A stretch of 64,000 nt of DNA from Phytophthora sp. 'mugwort'. Lineage: Eukaryota > Oomycota > Peronosporomycetes > Peronosporales > Peronosporaceae. Position numbers and translations under genes: made by a program. The stretch covers positions 992,001 through 1,056,000 of the forward strand of contig JAUCEF010000008.1 of assembly GCA_033558025.1 (NCBI GenBank), in the 5' to 3' direction. Shown piece by piece: positions 30,240 through 41,549 of the stretch (within the stretch, counting starts at the first letter, position 1; every line of letters begins with the position of its first letter). The notes beneath the pieces are model-generated. The model was given only the letters and a program-made list of their open reading frames with translations. It was not told where the DNA came from and made no database searches.

Positions 30240-31184
30240 TGGAACGGATACATAGCAGCGCTGATTTAGGTGGGATAGCGGCCGAGTCGCCTCTTGTACT
30301 CGATGTTCAAATTGCGGGGAATTACACAGGTTTTGATGGCCGTTGTCATTGCCTCGCGGTCCCACAAACGCCACCCTGTCGTGGGAATGTGAAAGCGGGA
30401 TTGGATAAGATAATGCCAAACGCGCGTTCGATGTCCTTGCGCTTGGCTTCTTGGCGGGACGAGAAGAATTTGCATTTGAGTGGATGGATTCTGAATGGTT
30501 TTCAAAAAGCATGCATACTTCAGGTGTATGCTGTCCGCTAGCCAATATGGAAACATGTATTCCCGTCCTTTGAGCGCCCACAATACCTCTGGCGCAATGC
30601 CATTGACGGTATGATGGCAGAGAGGAGAACGGCCGAGTACGTTGATGTCGTTGAGCGCGCGCCAGGCCTTCCAAATTGAAATGCCAGAACCGCCCTCGAT
30701 GGCCAGCGATGACCTCGAGAACTACGGTGCAATCGTATTACTTGGCCCCACAGAGGCCGACCTGAAGCGGCTCCTGGACGAAGGCGTCGATGCGGGCTCC
30801 CCGGCTGCATCGGTTCAATCGACTACATGCACTGGGGGTGGAAGAATTGCCAAACGCCTGGAAGGGAATGTTCCAGGGCAAGGCCAAGATTGCAACGGTA
30901 GATGTCGATCACGGCGCCCAGAACTTCTTGAGTGACTCGAGCACCGTGGAAGAGCCGAGTCGATATTTGTCGTCGAACTCTTGCGCAAATACTCCGGAGG
31001 TCAGCATGCGAACCGCCGCAGCGATGTTCTGCAGCGGTGTGTCGCCTGGCAACCCTGTTGCGTTGGGGAGCTGGGCAAAGTACGCATGGAGGGAGACAGC
31101 GCCGACGATTTCGTAACAGAGACCGAGCGGAAGCTTAAAGTTGGCGCGGAACATGTCGCTGCAGTAGATAGGAGATGGCCCCAA
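30240..31184 (-). pseudogene. PIF/Harbinger transposase (decayed)
   Basis: Minus strand: SDMFRANFKLPLGLCYEIVG and GDTPLQNIAAAVRMLTSGVF (31150-30990) match the N-terminal part. Then GSIDCMHW-like sequence near 30815. LNDINVLGRSP is at 30660-30630. GREYMFPYWLADSIHLKYAC and FLKTIQNPST are at 30560-30480. RKDIERAFG-like sequence follows near 30430. The catalytic DDE region is spread over several frames. Confidence 0.7.
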
Positions 31185-31364
31185 TAGTCGGCAAAGAGAA
31201 GCCGCCCATAGAAAGCGCGCTGTCGGTCGATGTTGCCTCGGCGTCCCGGTTTCGAGCCGCCCCGCATCAGCTACTTCGCCCTGCTCTGTATCCTTCTTGT
31301 CATGTACAAGAGGAGTTGGGGCTCATCGTCGCCATCCATTGCTCGTCTTGCCGATTTGTGTGTG

Positions 31365-31384
31365 TGCTTGTGTGTGTGTGTGTG
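31365..31384 (+). repeat. Short TG microsatellite
   Basis: TGTGTG-rich run, interrupted once by CT. Confidence 0.8.
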
Positions 31385-31679
31385 GATCAAATCGCCAGAT
31401 GGACCGCCAGATCTGGCGAGAATTCTGGCCGGTGATCAGATTTATCGGACCGCTAGCAATCCGTCTTCCGATGGGAAAACACAAAGTGCAAAACTTTGGA
31501 GTGTGACGCTAATATATGGCGTTTAGCGCGACCGTTTGGGAATCTCTTAGTGGCCAAACATTTCATTAGCGGTTATGTCGATGCTCTAGCGGAAAACGTT
31601 GTCAAGACGAGGTTACAGGGCTGGACCGTGTAACAGTGCATTTTACGGATGGTGAACAGTCTTTCATTTTAGTCCGGAA

Positions 31680-32700
31680 AATGCTATCTCATGCTATGTT
31701 CGCCCTTATCTTTAGACGACACAGACGACGCAGAGCCCTCCCAGCGCCTAATCAACGTCGCTTTCGAAGCCGCTTTACTCGAAGGGCTATACCACCTATC
31801 ATGTCCGCCTTTCAGTGGCTGTATGGGTCTGAGTATCACCAGTCACTCATTACACTAACGGGATTCCATTACGCTGGCTTTCACTACCTTTTAGCGCGAT
31901 TTGGGCCGCTTTACCACTCGCATTCACCGTATTCTCTGATGGGTTTATTGTGAAGCTCCGTCCAAGTGATAAACTCTGTGGAAGACCTGGTTCCATGACC
32001 GCCGAGCAGGGATTGGCCTTGATTCTCGCGTGGGGGAGCTCATCCGGTCCAACCACGTTCCTCAGCCTCGTATTTGGCGTCACCAACTCGGTGAGGCCTC
32101 CCTTCTTACGCTTCGGAAGACGCCTTTCGGTGATGTTGCTGAATTCGGGTGACAAGGCTCAAGATCAAGCTACCGGATCCTGGTCAAGTTGTTACCTCCA
32201 AGACACGATAAGCGCCAAGTACCCGCTCCTGAGCTCGGTTTACGCGGTAATGGACGGCCTCAAGCTACGATTACAAGCCTCGGGGCGTTCTGAGATTCAG
32301 AAAATGTTCAACAACGACTGGACCCACGATCACTACGTCAGCAGTGTGTTCGTATTTTCGCCAGAAGGACTAGGGATTGCTTCTGCGCTAAATGTTCTTG
32401 GCTGTATGCATGTCTCTTGAGTGGGGGAACGATACCTGAAAGTTTTTTTTTCGGTAACAGGAGGTCAGACTGTAGTGGCTCGGCGTTTGCAAAGACTTCC
32501 TACGAGTTTTTGCGGAAGAGCGGGGAGAGCGTCGTCTTGCCTACTGCTATTGGCAGGCAGGTGAGCAATCGGCAGAGAGGGAGATACGTGGTCTGCAAGC
32601 TGCTTTTATCAGCTGAAGAACAGGCCCACCTACGAAGAAAAAGGAGAATACAAGTGCATTTTGTAGTCGATTATACTCTTGTTTAATCTTAGAACCAGAC
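31680..32700 (+). pseudogene. Second Harbinger-type (DDE_4-like) transposase, decayed
   Basis: Plus strand: MFALIFRRHRRRRALPAPNQ, LITLTGFHYAGFHYLLARFG, then MTAEQGLALILAWGSSSGPT and TFLSLVFGVTNSVRPPFLRF. AKYPLLSSVYAVMDGLKLRL holds the first catalytic Asp. WTHDHYVSSVFVFSPEGLGI and KTSYEFLRKSGESVVLPTAI follow. The second catalytic region (about 32410-32480) is damaged. Three frames are needed to read it. Different in sequence from the transposase at 30.2-31.2 kb. Confidence 0.7.
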
Positions 32701-32709
32701 CACATGGCC

Positions 32710-33150
32710 TTAACCATATGCTAGTACATCATCCCTAACCACTCACAGTTACCTAGCATTTCGCCAACTTACCTGCTTGCCCACGATAAACGCGTAGGTA
32801 CTATCACACTGATAAAAATGTTAATACTCTTGCCTACAAATGCTTGGACTTTGTCCAGACTTCCAGACCCATTCTGCTAAAATGTTTATATTTATAGCCG
32901 CCTCTATTCGTTTGTAACCGATCTGACCATGTTAAGAGGGGACAACTCTGGCCCCGCAACCAACCATCGTCACAAAATCATTGTTGTTTTCCCTTCGCAT
33001 GTGGTACACACACACTCGGACCCATTAATATGAATTAATGGGTACCAAGTTGACCCAAATCATCGAAATTGATGGGTTCACATGCTCAAATCGTACTGAG
33101 TTGTCAAAAATTGAATTGCAGCAAGCCATCACTCACATGAATCATTCTCG
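32710..33150. other. A+T-rich spacer with a short palindrome
   Basis: ACCCATTAAT-ATGA-ATTAATGGGT lies at 33020-33043. Nothing else recognised. Confidence 0.5.
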
Positions 33151-33369
33151 ACCAATCACTGCCGAATGAGTGCACCACGCCATCTCACAATCCATTTTAC
33201 AGTAGCGATGGACGGACGTTGGGGGTTCTTAGCCCCATGGTGCGCGGCGCTTAAGACAAAGATCCACTACAGTATGCCGAATCACGACTATGAAGTTTGG
33301 GGCCTTCGAAACGCTTTCTTCAAATTTGGTTCCCGCAGCGCCTGCGATTTCAAGCCAATGAGGTAAATC

Positions 33370-34129
33370 CCCAGGAAATGTTCCGGAAAACACAAGAGGC
33401 ACTAACGTTGCTAGCAGCGGTGGCCCACTCGGACTACGACGCGTGGAGGTATTTGCCTTAGAAACGGTACGGCGTCAACTTCGGTATATATGGGGAAGAA
33501 CAACAAGAAACTGAAATTCTACCTCAGTTTCGAGTGGTCCTGGACGTCAATGGCAGCACCAGGGGAGGAGAGGAAGAGTTTTTTATTCGGATCTTGTGCG
33601 TTTCTGTGGAGTAGAATTCTACGAGAATCCGAGTGCTGAACATGCGCCAGCATTGGACCGGATCGCAGCTCTGGGGAACACATTGGGAGACGTCAGACGC
33701 GGAATCGCCACTCAATATGTCGACGTCAATACTTTTCCCGTATCTATCCACTTGAGGGCTGTATCGAAGGCATCGTTGCAAGAGCTGAGGGATATCTGGC
33801 GGACTGAAAATGTGATTAATCACCAATGGGAAGCTTATGAGCAGACCCTGGAAAACAAAAATGCCAGTTTACGTTGTAGGTTTCTGCTGGAACCGATACA
33901 CGTGGACTGTGTGGCTTGTCCATTTTTTCCCGAAATGGTGGAGACAATTGAGGAATTGGTACTCGATGGGGTTCGATTCGCGCAGTTTTCCCTATTTTTG
34001 AGTGTAGCGGATGAAGAGAAGCTGGTCGAGAAAACGACAAAGAAACTCGTAGGACAGCTAACGACTCGGGTATTTGACAGCACGCGTGCTCCCGCAAGTG
34101 CGAAATCTCGCTACTGTTCTGTATTAAAG
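33370..34129 (+). pseudogene. 5' part of an oomycete-specific repeat (LRR-like) protein gene, cut by a Copia element
   Basis: Plus strand: MFRKTQEALTLLAAVAHSDY, a TAG at about 33459, then the long stretch 33596-34129 (LGDVRRGIATQYVDVNTFPV, LEPIHVDCVACPFFPEMVET, DEEKLVEKTTKKLVGQLTTR). It ends at the left LTR of the Copia element. The remainder resumes at 39625. I recall a large Phytophthora family with this layout and no assigned function. Confidence 0.6.
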
Positions 34130-34396
34130 TGCCAGTGCCGGCGGCGCGAGTAAATAGAAAAATGAACTTGTTTCTGGCTACTGCTTCCTGCGCCCCAGAT
34201 CTCCTTGCCTTCTCTTCGACACTACAAAATTGACGCTAAAGCTAACGTTAGAGCTATTGCTGCGGCTACCCTGAATCTCCTCGAGTCAGTTTCAATCTTC
34301 TTTCGTAGTCCGCTAGCCTCCATCGCTCACCGAGTCCCTTTCGGTCTGCTCACGTTCTCCATCACTTACCGGCAGTAGCCACTATCCAGGGCCGCA
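34130..34396 (-). repeat. Copia 3' LTR
   Basis: Starts TGCC and ends CGCA on the plus strand. About 5 % different from the right LTR, mostly transitions. Confidence 0.85.
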
Positions 34397-34564
34397 TTTA
34401 ATACGCCTCCCTCCTCGAGTACGGTCTCGGAACTACTTAGCACCCTTGGCCCAGGCCTTTACCTGCTCGCTCCGCTGCCGTTATTCGTGGTAAAGCTGAC
34501 GTTACTTCTCTCGGTTGGTTAGCTCAGCTCTCGGGGCGCATGCCAATGAGCTGCTTCATCTTGG

Positions 34565-36010
34565 TCAGCCGCGGAAATCCAAGCGGCTTTGTGAGCAGAT
34601 CGGCGGGATTGACGCACCGACGACCGTCCAAATGCACACCGCTTTCCGTGCAACCTGTTTACGGACATAGTGGAACCTCAGCTCGATATGCCGTGTCTTC
34701 CTGCTATACGTTGGGTTGGAGGCCAATGAAATAGCAGCTTGGTTGTCCACCCTAAGAGTGAACTCAATCCCCAGCTTGGGCAGCGCTTCCGTCAGCACGT
34801 TGGCCATAGCCCTCCCTTCCATGCACACCTCTCACGAAGCTACGTACTCAGCTTCCGGCGTGCTTTGAGCCACCATCGTCTGCCGTCGTGCCGCCCAGGC
34901 CACAGGTCCACCTGCAACCAACAATGTGTAGTTCGTGACGCTTTTTCTGGTTTCACAGCAATTCCCCCAATCCGAGTCGCAGAACCCGTCGATTTTGATG
35001 GCGTTCACTTTCGACTTCTTGTCTGTGTGTGATTTCTTGAAGAAGATCCCTTCGTCTGTCGTAGCTGCCAGGTACCGAATCACGCGCTCAAGGGCTCCAC
35101 ATGCTGTACTGTCGGGTTCTCCACAAAACGACTCAGGTATCCAACTGGACATGCGAGATCGGGCCGGGTACTGGTAGCCAGGTATATCAGTGAGCCTATA
35201 GCTGCACGATAATTAATCCCTGGTTCCTTGCTCACCTCTATCATAGCCCGTAACTTGATGGTCGGATGCAGCGGCGATCTGCAGCCGCGGGCCCCATCAA
35301 AACCAAACTGCGAAGTACATTCTTGCATATTTAGTCTGGTGGAGGAATGCACCCTCAGTGGTCAGTTCCACGAGCACTCCGAGGTAACTGTGCAGTCTTC
35401 ACTAGTCCTTGATGTCATTCTTTCCATGCAGTTCCGCGAAGAATAACACCTTCCACACCTCGTCATTCGTCCGCAGATAATGTCGTCCACGTAGACGAGC
35501 AGTAGTGCAAGCACGCCTCCTTGGTTGTAAACGTACAAGTAAGGTTCGAAGGTGCAGCGACTCCATCCATGCTCCTCCAGCCAAGCGTTCAGCTCATAAT
35601 ACCATTCGCGGCCACTTTGATGGAGGCCGTACAGCGCGTGCTTCACTTTGTAGACCCACCCCGTTTGAGCGGGAATCCTGCAATTCTTCGAACGTAGTGA
35701 GTGATCTTGAGGGCTGCGTTGATAAATGTCGTGTCGACGTCGCATTGGAACGGACCCAAGCCAGTATTTCGCACAGAGCTACGAATAATCTGAACGAAGC
35801 CACTCTAGCCACAGGTGAGTATATCTCCATCGAAAAGAAGTCCACCTCGTGCTCCTGTTTGTCCCCTCCGGCGCAGAGTCGTGGACGGAACCGCGTCACG
35901 TTGCCGTCCTTATCCGTTTTGAGTTGGAACCTCCACATCGTCTCTAGTGCCTTTTTCCCGGGTGGCATCTCCTCTTCCGGAATGAGCTCGAATACGTCTT
36001 TCGCCTCCAT
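34565..36010 (-). pseudogene. Copia reverse transcriptase and RNase H
   Basis: Minus strand: MEAKDVFELIPEEEMPPGKK and FSMEIYSPVARVASFRLFVA open the reverse transcriptase (36010 down). KHALYGLHQSGREWYYELNA and LLLVYVDDII (active-site YVDD, near 35480) follow. GINYRAAIGSLIYLATSTRP is near 35210. RNase H: KIDGFCDSDWGNC, QSTPEAEYVAS and LRVDNQAAISLASNPTYSRK to about 34640. Frameshifts occur near 35740, 35360, 35150 and 34830, so the copy is probably non-autonomous. Confidence 0.85.
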
Positions 36011-36256
36011 GGCAGCTAGCTCCTTTTCCTTGTCATTCTACCAGTCCTTGTGTTGTGGGACAGCATAGCTTGCTTAAAGGTCCTTGGCAACCGGACTTCG
36101 GATTCGTGCCATAGCCGTTTCTGGGGGCTCTCCTGCTCCATCGCCGCCATAGCAATAGCAGCATAGACACCAAATTCCTGCGTGGGGTCCTCTTCATTTC
36201 CCTTCAGCTAAGTAGACGAGACCGGTACGTGTTCGCTTCGGCTCGGCCACCACTAA

Positions 36257-37850
36257 TCACTGACGTGTCGTCGTCGCGAGCATGTCGATGTCCCGTGAGC
36301 TGTGGCGGATCTGCCGGGGTCTCTCATCGACCGGAGGCTCTTCATCGCCATCATAGTTGCAAGCTGGATCCTCAGACTCCTCTTCGTCATATGAGCTCTG
36401 ATCATCCTTGTCTTCGCCTGCCGAGTTATCATCCTCGTCTAGATAATCATCTGAATCATTTTGCTCGATCCCAGGGTCATCATTTCTCCATTTCACTAAC
36501 AGCGGCGTCACTGTCGCCGTCACTATGCGGGAATTCCTCAACTTCCATCGGTACTTCGGCGTCCTCGCTTTCGCCTCTAGTGATATCAGTGTTTTCGGCG
36601 ATTCTGTTGAGATCCAGATCGTTTTACAGTGTACTCGAGAACCTACAGTGACCAGCAATTGCGTTCTCGAGTACACTACGTCATCACTGAGCTGTGGTGG
36701 CTCACGGTCCATCCAACTGGCGATCGGGGGTACCGGTGTCGTCTGCCGTTGCTCTGTTTCAACAAGCTCTTCTTCGGCATCCATGTCTCCATCACCATCG
36801 GTATGAAGATCTTGTTCTCGCCCCTCTACGGCCAGCAGGTCGTAATCTTTGCGGCCTGCACTGGTTAAGTCAGGGTACTTCTCGACAGCCCAGTCGCGGA
36901 CAGAGTCTTCGAATTCCGATCCTTGTCGGTCCTTGTACATCACTTGCTCATTCACTGCCACTTGGCCACCAAAGACGACGGTGCCAGCGGTGGGGAAGTA
37001 CACCTTACATCCAAGCGCCTCATCATGATAACCAAGCACGAAGCCAACTTGACAATTGTCCGCGAACTTGTGCCGTGCTGGCCCAACCTTGGTGTGTACA
37101 TACGCGAGCGCACCGAACTTCCGAACAAGGGCTTTCTGCCCCACATCGCTTGGTATGGCGTGCGGTCGATCGCACTTGAGTACGATCTATTCTTCAGATA
37201 TGCATCATAGTGAAGTGCATCCACCCAGAATGAAGTCGGAAGGCCTGACTCCTTCATCATTGATTTCATCATGCCGACCAGTGTCTGATGCGTCCGCTCC
37301 ACCATATTCAGTCTGGATGTGTTCGGCGGCGTCGTAGTGTGCCTGATTCCGCTAGCTCAGTACCACGTCGTCATTTCATCATTGACGAACTCGTCTCCTC
37401 CGTCCGTCAACATCGTCTTCACCTTGCAGCCAGCACACTGCCGCTCTGCCCAAGCGACGTACCGCTTAATCAGCGGGTTTACGTTATCCTTGTGCATCGT
37501 CTTCACTGGGTACATCGTGATGAACCTCGTGTGAGCATCCATGACTACCAGTACTGCATTTAACTCGTGCAGTTGTAATTCTTGGGCGGGAACAACAAAT
37601 CCGCAAACACTAGCTCGTACGCTCTATAACCCCACGGTCCAGCAGCTTTTGCGCAGGCTCCGCTCGCTGCTTGGCTAACAGGCACGCTTCACATGTAGCA
37701 AACTGTCGCTTCCGAATCATTATACCGTCCACCAGGCCATCGTGACCATCTTCCTCACATGCTGGTGGCACAGGTGCCCCAACCGTTCATGCCAGCACTG
37801 CAGATCAGCGACACCGTCTCGCAGTGCATAGTTCACCATAGCTTCGGAGG
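36257..37850 (-). pseudogene. Copia integrase
   Basis: The zinc-binding part reads LQCWHERLGHLCHQHVRKMV (about 37790) and CEACLLAKQR (about 37700). The catalytic core has DAHTRFITMYPVKTMHK (first Asp, 37540) and LTDGGDEFVNDEMTTWY (second Asp). VERTHQTLVGMMKSMMKESG (37300) carries the Glu. The C terminus (37144-36257) is a long open stretch that becomes very acidic (DDYLDEDDNSAGEDKDDQSS). Integrase inserts the cDNA copy; the frame breaks around 37350. Confidence 0.85.
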
Positions 37851-38177
37851 CCAACGGGCTCCGCTCGCCAGTAGGAACTCACTGTGAGCCGTGAACATCC
37901 ATAGTCCACACGGTCTCAGCGGCGCCTGGAGGGCGGAGGCTAGGTTTCTTTTTAGCTGTACAGCCCCTTCGAGTCATCATAGTTCAGCTTAAAGCCTTGC
38001 TTCCGCGCCATCGATTGCGAGACAAGATTTGGACGGCCCGATGAGAAGTACACATCTTCGAGCCTAACTGCAACATGTCCGCCGTTCACGATCACCTATA
38101 AGTCGACGGCGCCGACTCCAACTGGGGCAGTAGTGCTATTGTATCCCTTTACCGTCTCTTCTTGCGCTCGGCAGCAG

Positions 38178-39252
38178 TCAGCTTTCGGAACTCCACAAAG
38201 TACCTCTTGTCTCCGACCAAGTGTCGGTTGGCACCAGTGTGGTAAACCCAGCTCTCGGGCTGGTATCCGTTCTGCTGCTTTGCCGATCGGCTCGATACTG
38301 TTGGCACATGCTACCGCACTCCCGCAGCACCTCCATCGTCCCGTGTTGAGTCCTTAGCACCAATTTAATGAACCTTCTTCTGTCCAGTTTGTTTAGTGGT
38401 GCTACCAGCTCCCGCGCTTGGACCAGTGTTTCCTGTGTATGACAGGTTTGCTCGTCCTCCGCTACCACCTGCGTCGTTTGGGCAGTCTTTCCGAGCATGC
38501 CCAGGTTTGTCACATCTGAAGCAGTTCCCTGCCTTCCTGTCTTCTTCTCGCTGGCGCTGGGCCTCCTCCCGCTTCGTTCCTGCAGGCCTATTGGGGCCGT
38601 CGTTTCGCATCCACCGCCATTCCTTGGATTGCTCTGCGGGTTTGTAGTCCGTTCTGAGCTTCCGAAGGCACGAGACAACACCTGGTCAGCCCTGTTAGCC
38701 TTGTCGTACGTGATTGCCATCTCGACAATCTTTGGCCTTGTCGTACGTGATTGCCATCTCGACAATCTTTTCTGGCGTATCGACGAATCCTAGCCCAGAC
38801 TCCACCAAACCACGCTGTCGATCAAACCTATCTCCTGCCGGAAGGGATGACACTAGCCACCCGCTAAAGACCGTGTCATCGAGTGCCATACCGACAGCCT
38901 GTAGTCGTGTGCGCAGGCGAATCATGGTGTTCAGATGCCCCTCGATGTCGCTATTGGGCTTGCACCGTGCCGCCTCCAGTTCAGCGTACAATCGTCGCTT
39001 AGTTAGAGGTCGGATTTGGTCGTTTACCGTATCATCGAACCGATTGCACAGATACGTCCATACCGAAGTCCCGTCGATCTGCTGCATCAGCTGCTGACCA
39101 AAATCCGTGTTGACCGACGCGAAGATCACTCGCTGTACGGTCCTCTGATTGTTCTCCCATGCAGCAATCTGCTGCGGGTTCGAGTTCGGATCGCGCACCA
39201 AAGCCCCGGTGGCAATGCGAAGCACGTCTTCTTTGTGGAACGCCAATTCCAT
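38178..39252 (-). pseudogene. Copia gag with CCHC zinc knuckle
   Basis: Minus strand: MELAFHKEDVLRIATGALVR, FGQQLMQQIDGTSVWTYLCN and LNTMIRLRTRLQAVGMALDD (gag/UBN2-like). A frame change occurs at a 37-bp tandem duplication (about 38699-38772). In another frame the knuckle CFRCDKPGHARKDC follows at about 38530. Confidence 0.85.
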
Positions 39253-39364
39253 CAGCCTTCGGTAGAACAGCCAGTTCTGGCTACTTCATCGGATCGGACG
39301 GCCTGTCTTCTCCGAGACCTCTACTTCCCACGACGACTTGTTTGGGCTCATAACCCTATTCGAG

Positions 39365-39624
39365 TGCCAGTTCCGGCAGTAATAGAAAAAATGAACTTGT
39401 TTCTGGTTACTGCTTCCTGCACCCCAGATCTCCTTGCCTTCTCTTCGACACTACGAAATTGACACTGAAGCTAACGTTAGAGCTACTGCTGCAGCTACCC
39501 TGAATCTCCTCGAGTCAGTTTCAATCTTCTCTCGTAGTCCGCTAGCTCCATCGCTCACCGAGACCCTTTCGGTCTGCTCACGTTCTCCATCACTTACCGG
39601 CAGTAACCACTATGCAGGGCCGCA
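39365..39624 (-). repeat. Copia 5' LTR
   Basis: Aligns end to end with 34130-34396, sharing for example CCAGATCTCCTTGCCTTCTC and the final GGGCCGCA. Confidence 0.85.
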
Positions 39625-40963
39625 ATTTGATATTCTGAAGTAAGGTGGCCGAACCGAGATGAAAATCCTCTGCAGCTTGGTACAGTTCATGTCGACCGTA
39701 CAAGAAGTTGGACGGCGGACTTGGAATCGCTCTGCTCTACGCTAGTTGTCAACCAGACAACGAAAAAGCTATCGATTAAATTAAACATGTACCCCGAAGC
39801 TCCAAGAAATACACAACATTGGTGGAAGTGGATTTAGCGTACGCTTTCTTCTCGAAACAAACGAGGGCCGACTCTGCGCTGAAATCGCTGGCACTTATCA
39901 CGATCGGAAGCATGAGTGTCGAGGACTTTTTAGAGGGCTTTGTAGCCGTTGCAACTTCTGATCACCCAGAAGAAAAGCTGTTTAATTTCCCTTCAGGACT
40001 AGTTGACGAACGTGATACCATATTAAAAGCCGGCTCTCCAATCCAGTACAAGTTTACTGACGAAGAACCTGATTGGACCAGTGATCGTTTGATCGTTAAC
40101 TGCCCGACGCAGTTGTGCGAACATTCAGTGATGATGGCGTTAGCACGTGGGTGAATGCGATGATTCCGGGGTTTGGTCGATGCCAAGAACGACATGAAGA
40201 CTTGGATTTCCATCAATTCACGGCGGCAGATGCTGGTGGCTCTCGCTTGACTCGCTGCACCTTGGATATATCGAGGACGAGGGCTATAGCTGGGCTGGTC
40301 TACCAGTATTCCTAGCTGTGGTAGGACCTTCACTGAGATTCTTAGGATTGGACTACCATGAACGAGGGCTGGAGGAATTGTTCAAAATTGTCCCAATTTA
40401 CAGGAACTCACTTTTTGTGGCGGAGCCATAATTATTAATTTTAGTGACTACCATGCATGTCGTGAACCGCTATCGGCCCTGAGTTATGACTGGCCCCGAA
40501 CAGCTCTTATTTGCATTAAGAGACCCTAATTGCCCGCTTACACGGTGTCTGCGTCGTATTCGAATCCGCTTGAATGCGTCGACGGATGACCTTGCGCAAA
40601 GCGAGAAATGCCTGACCGCAATTTTGAAGTCACTCGAGGCGAATCAAAGCCTTGAGTGTATTACTACATCGTTATCACCACATCTACACCAACGAATTGA
40701 GGAAACATCATCTGAAACCCATAAATCGAGCTCGGGAACCTCTCAAGATCGAGCGTAAGATTGCGTTCCTGAGTGTCGTTTCTGCGTTAAGACCAAGCGT
40801 AACTCAAACAAGTTTTGTGGACACGCTAACGTTGAATAATCTCGATAAGTACGCTCTCACCCACATCTTCGAATTCGCGGCGCCACCTGCTCTTCGCCAG
40901 GTATTCGTCCGCAAAACATTTGAAGATGCGTGGCGCGATATGCGTGAAGACGAGATTATCTGA
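39625..40963 (+). pseudogene. 3' part of the interrupted oomycete-specific repeat protein gene
   Basis: Plus strand continues LESLCSTLVVNQTTKKLSIK, then QHWWKWI and a TAG near 39835. SALKSLALITIGSMSVEDFL and VRTFSDDGVSTWVNAMIPGF follow in shifted frames. The C terminus is YTNELRKHHLKPINRAREPL and LTHIFEFAAPPALRQVF, stop at 40961-40963. Repeated hydrophobic L-x2-L patterns suggest a leucine-rich-repeat-like fold. At least four frame breaks, apart from the Copia insertion, show it was or became a pseudogene. Confidence 0.65.
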
Positions 40964-40969
40964 GCGAGA

Positions 40970-41545
40970 GTCGCCTCGAGGACTTTTCTTCTCCAACGTC
41001 CTGCCACATCTTACCGTCAGGTCGTTCTCGACAAATTGGTTCTCGTTTCGAAGATTCTCTTTATCAGAAGCATATTGCGTGTACATCATTTCAATCATGG
41101 CAATCCAGCCCGGATTTCCAGGGGGAAGGGGTGAGGAAAATGTGATTTTTTTGGTATGGCAGTCTACAGTGTACAAACTGCATATCTGCCCTACTGACAG
41201 ATACCTTAAATATAGAATTGGACATTGGAATATAGGCAAACGAGATTTCTACTGTAAACAAGGAAGACTTTATCAGCTAACGTTTTTTTGGGTGCCTGAG
41301 CCCTGGGTTTGTATCGTCTGGACTCAGATCCAGGTTGCCATTGTCTGAATCGGTTCTTCTTGTTCCGTCCCATCACCCGACCAACCAAACCCCCTACAAC
41401 TCGCAACTCAAACTCCACCGCCATAGCTTTGGAGCGCAAACCAGTCGCTGAACGTCAACTGCACAGCTCCGGCTCCGATTTCACGGAGCCGGGTAACGTC
41501 AGTAACGAGAACAGCTTTTAGTGAAGAGTCCACGGAGATCACCGG
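40970..41545. other. 3' flank, nothing recognised
   Basis: Open frames here look like chance. A short AACGTT word occurs near 41279. Confidence 0.35.
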
Positions 41546-41549
41546 CTCC

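Larger units (their letters stand above)
28880..31250. mobile_element. PIF/Harbinger-type element remnant with two convergent genes
   Basis: A plus-strand Myb/SANT-like accessory gene and a minus-strand transposase lie tail to tail, the usual Harbinger arrangement. The ends were not identified. Confidence 0.6.
34130..39624 (-). mobile_element. Copia LTR retrotransposon, nearly full length, minus orientation
   Basis: Two LTRs (34130-34396 and 39365-39624) bound a gag-pol interior read on the minus strand. A purine-rich tract (minus GAGGAGGGAGGC, 34405-34416) lies just inside the 3' LTR. A possible primer-binding site (minus GGGTTATGAGCCC, about 39343-39355) follows the 5' LTR. No clear target duplication: left flank TTAAAG, right flank ATTTGA. 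It lies inside a gene of the opposite strand. Confidence 0.9.

Noticed and set aside
34516..34550. tRNA-like A-box (TTAGCTCAGCTCTCGG)
   Set aside because: No B-box or cloverleaf could be formed around it, and it lies inside the Copia 3' end.
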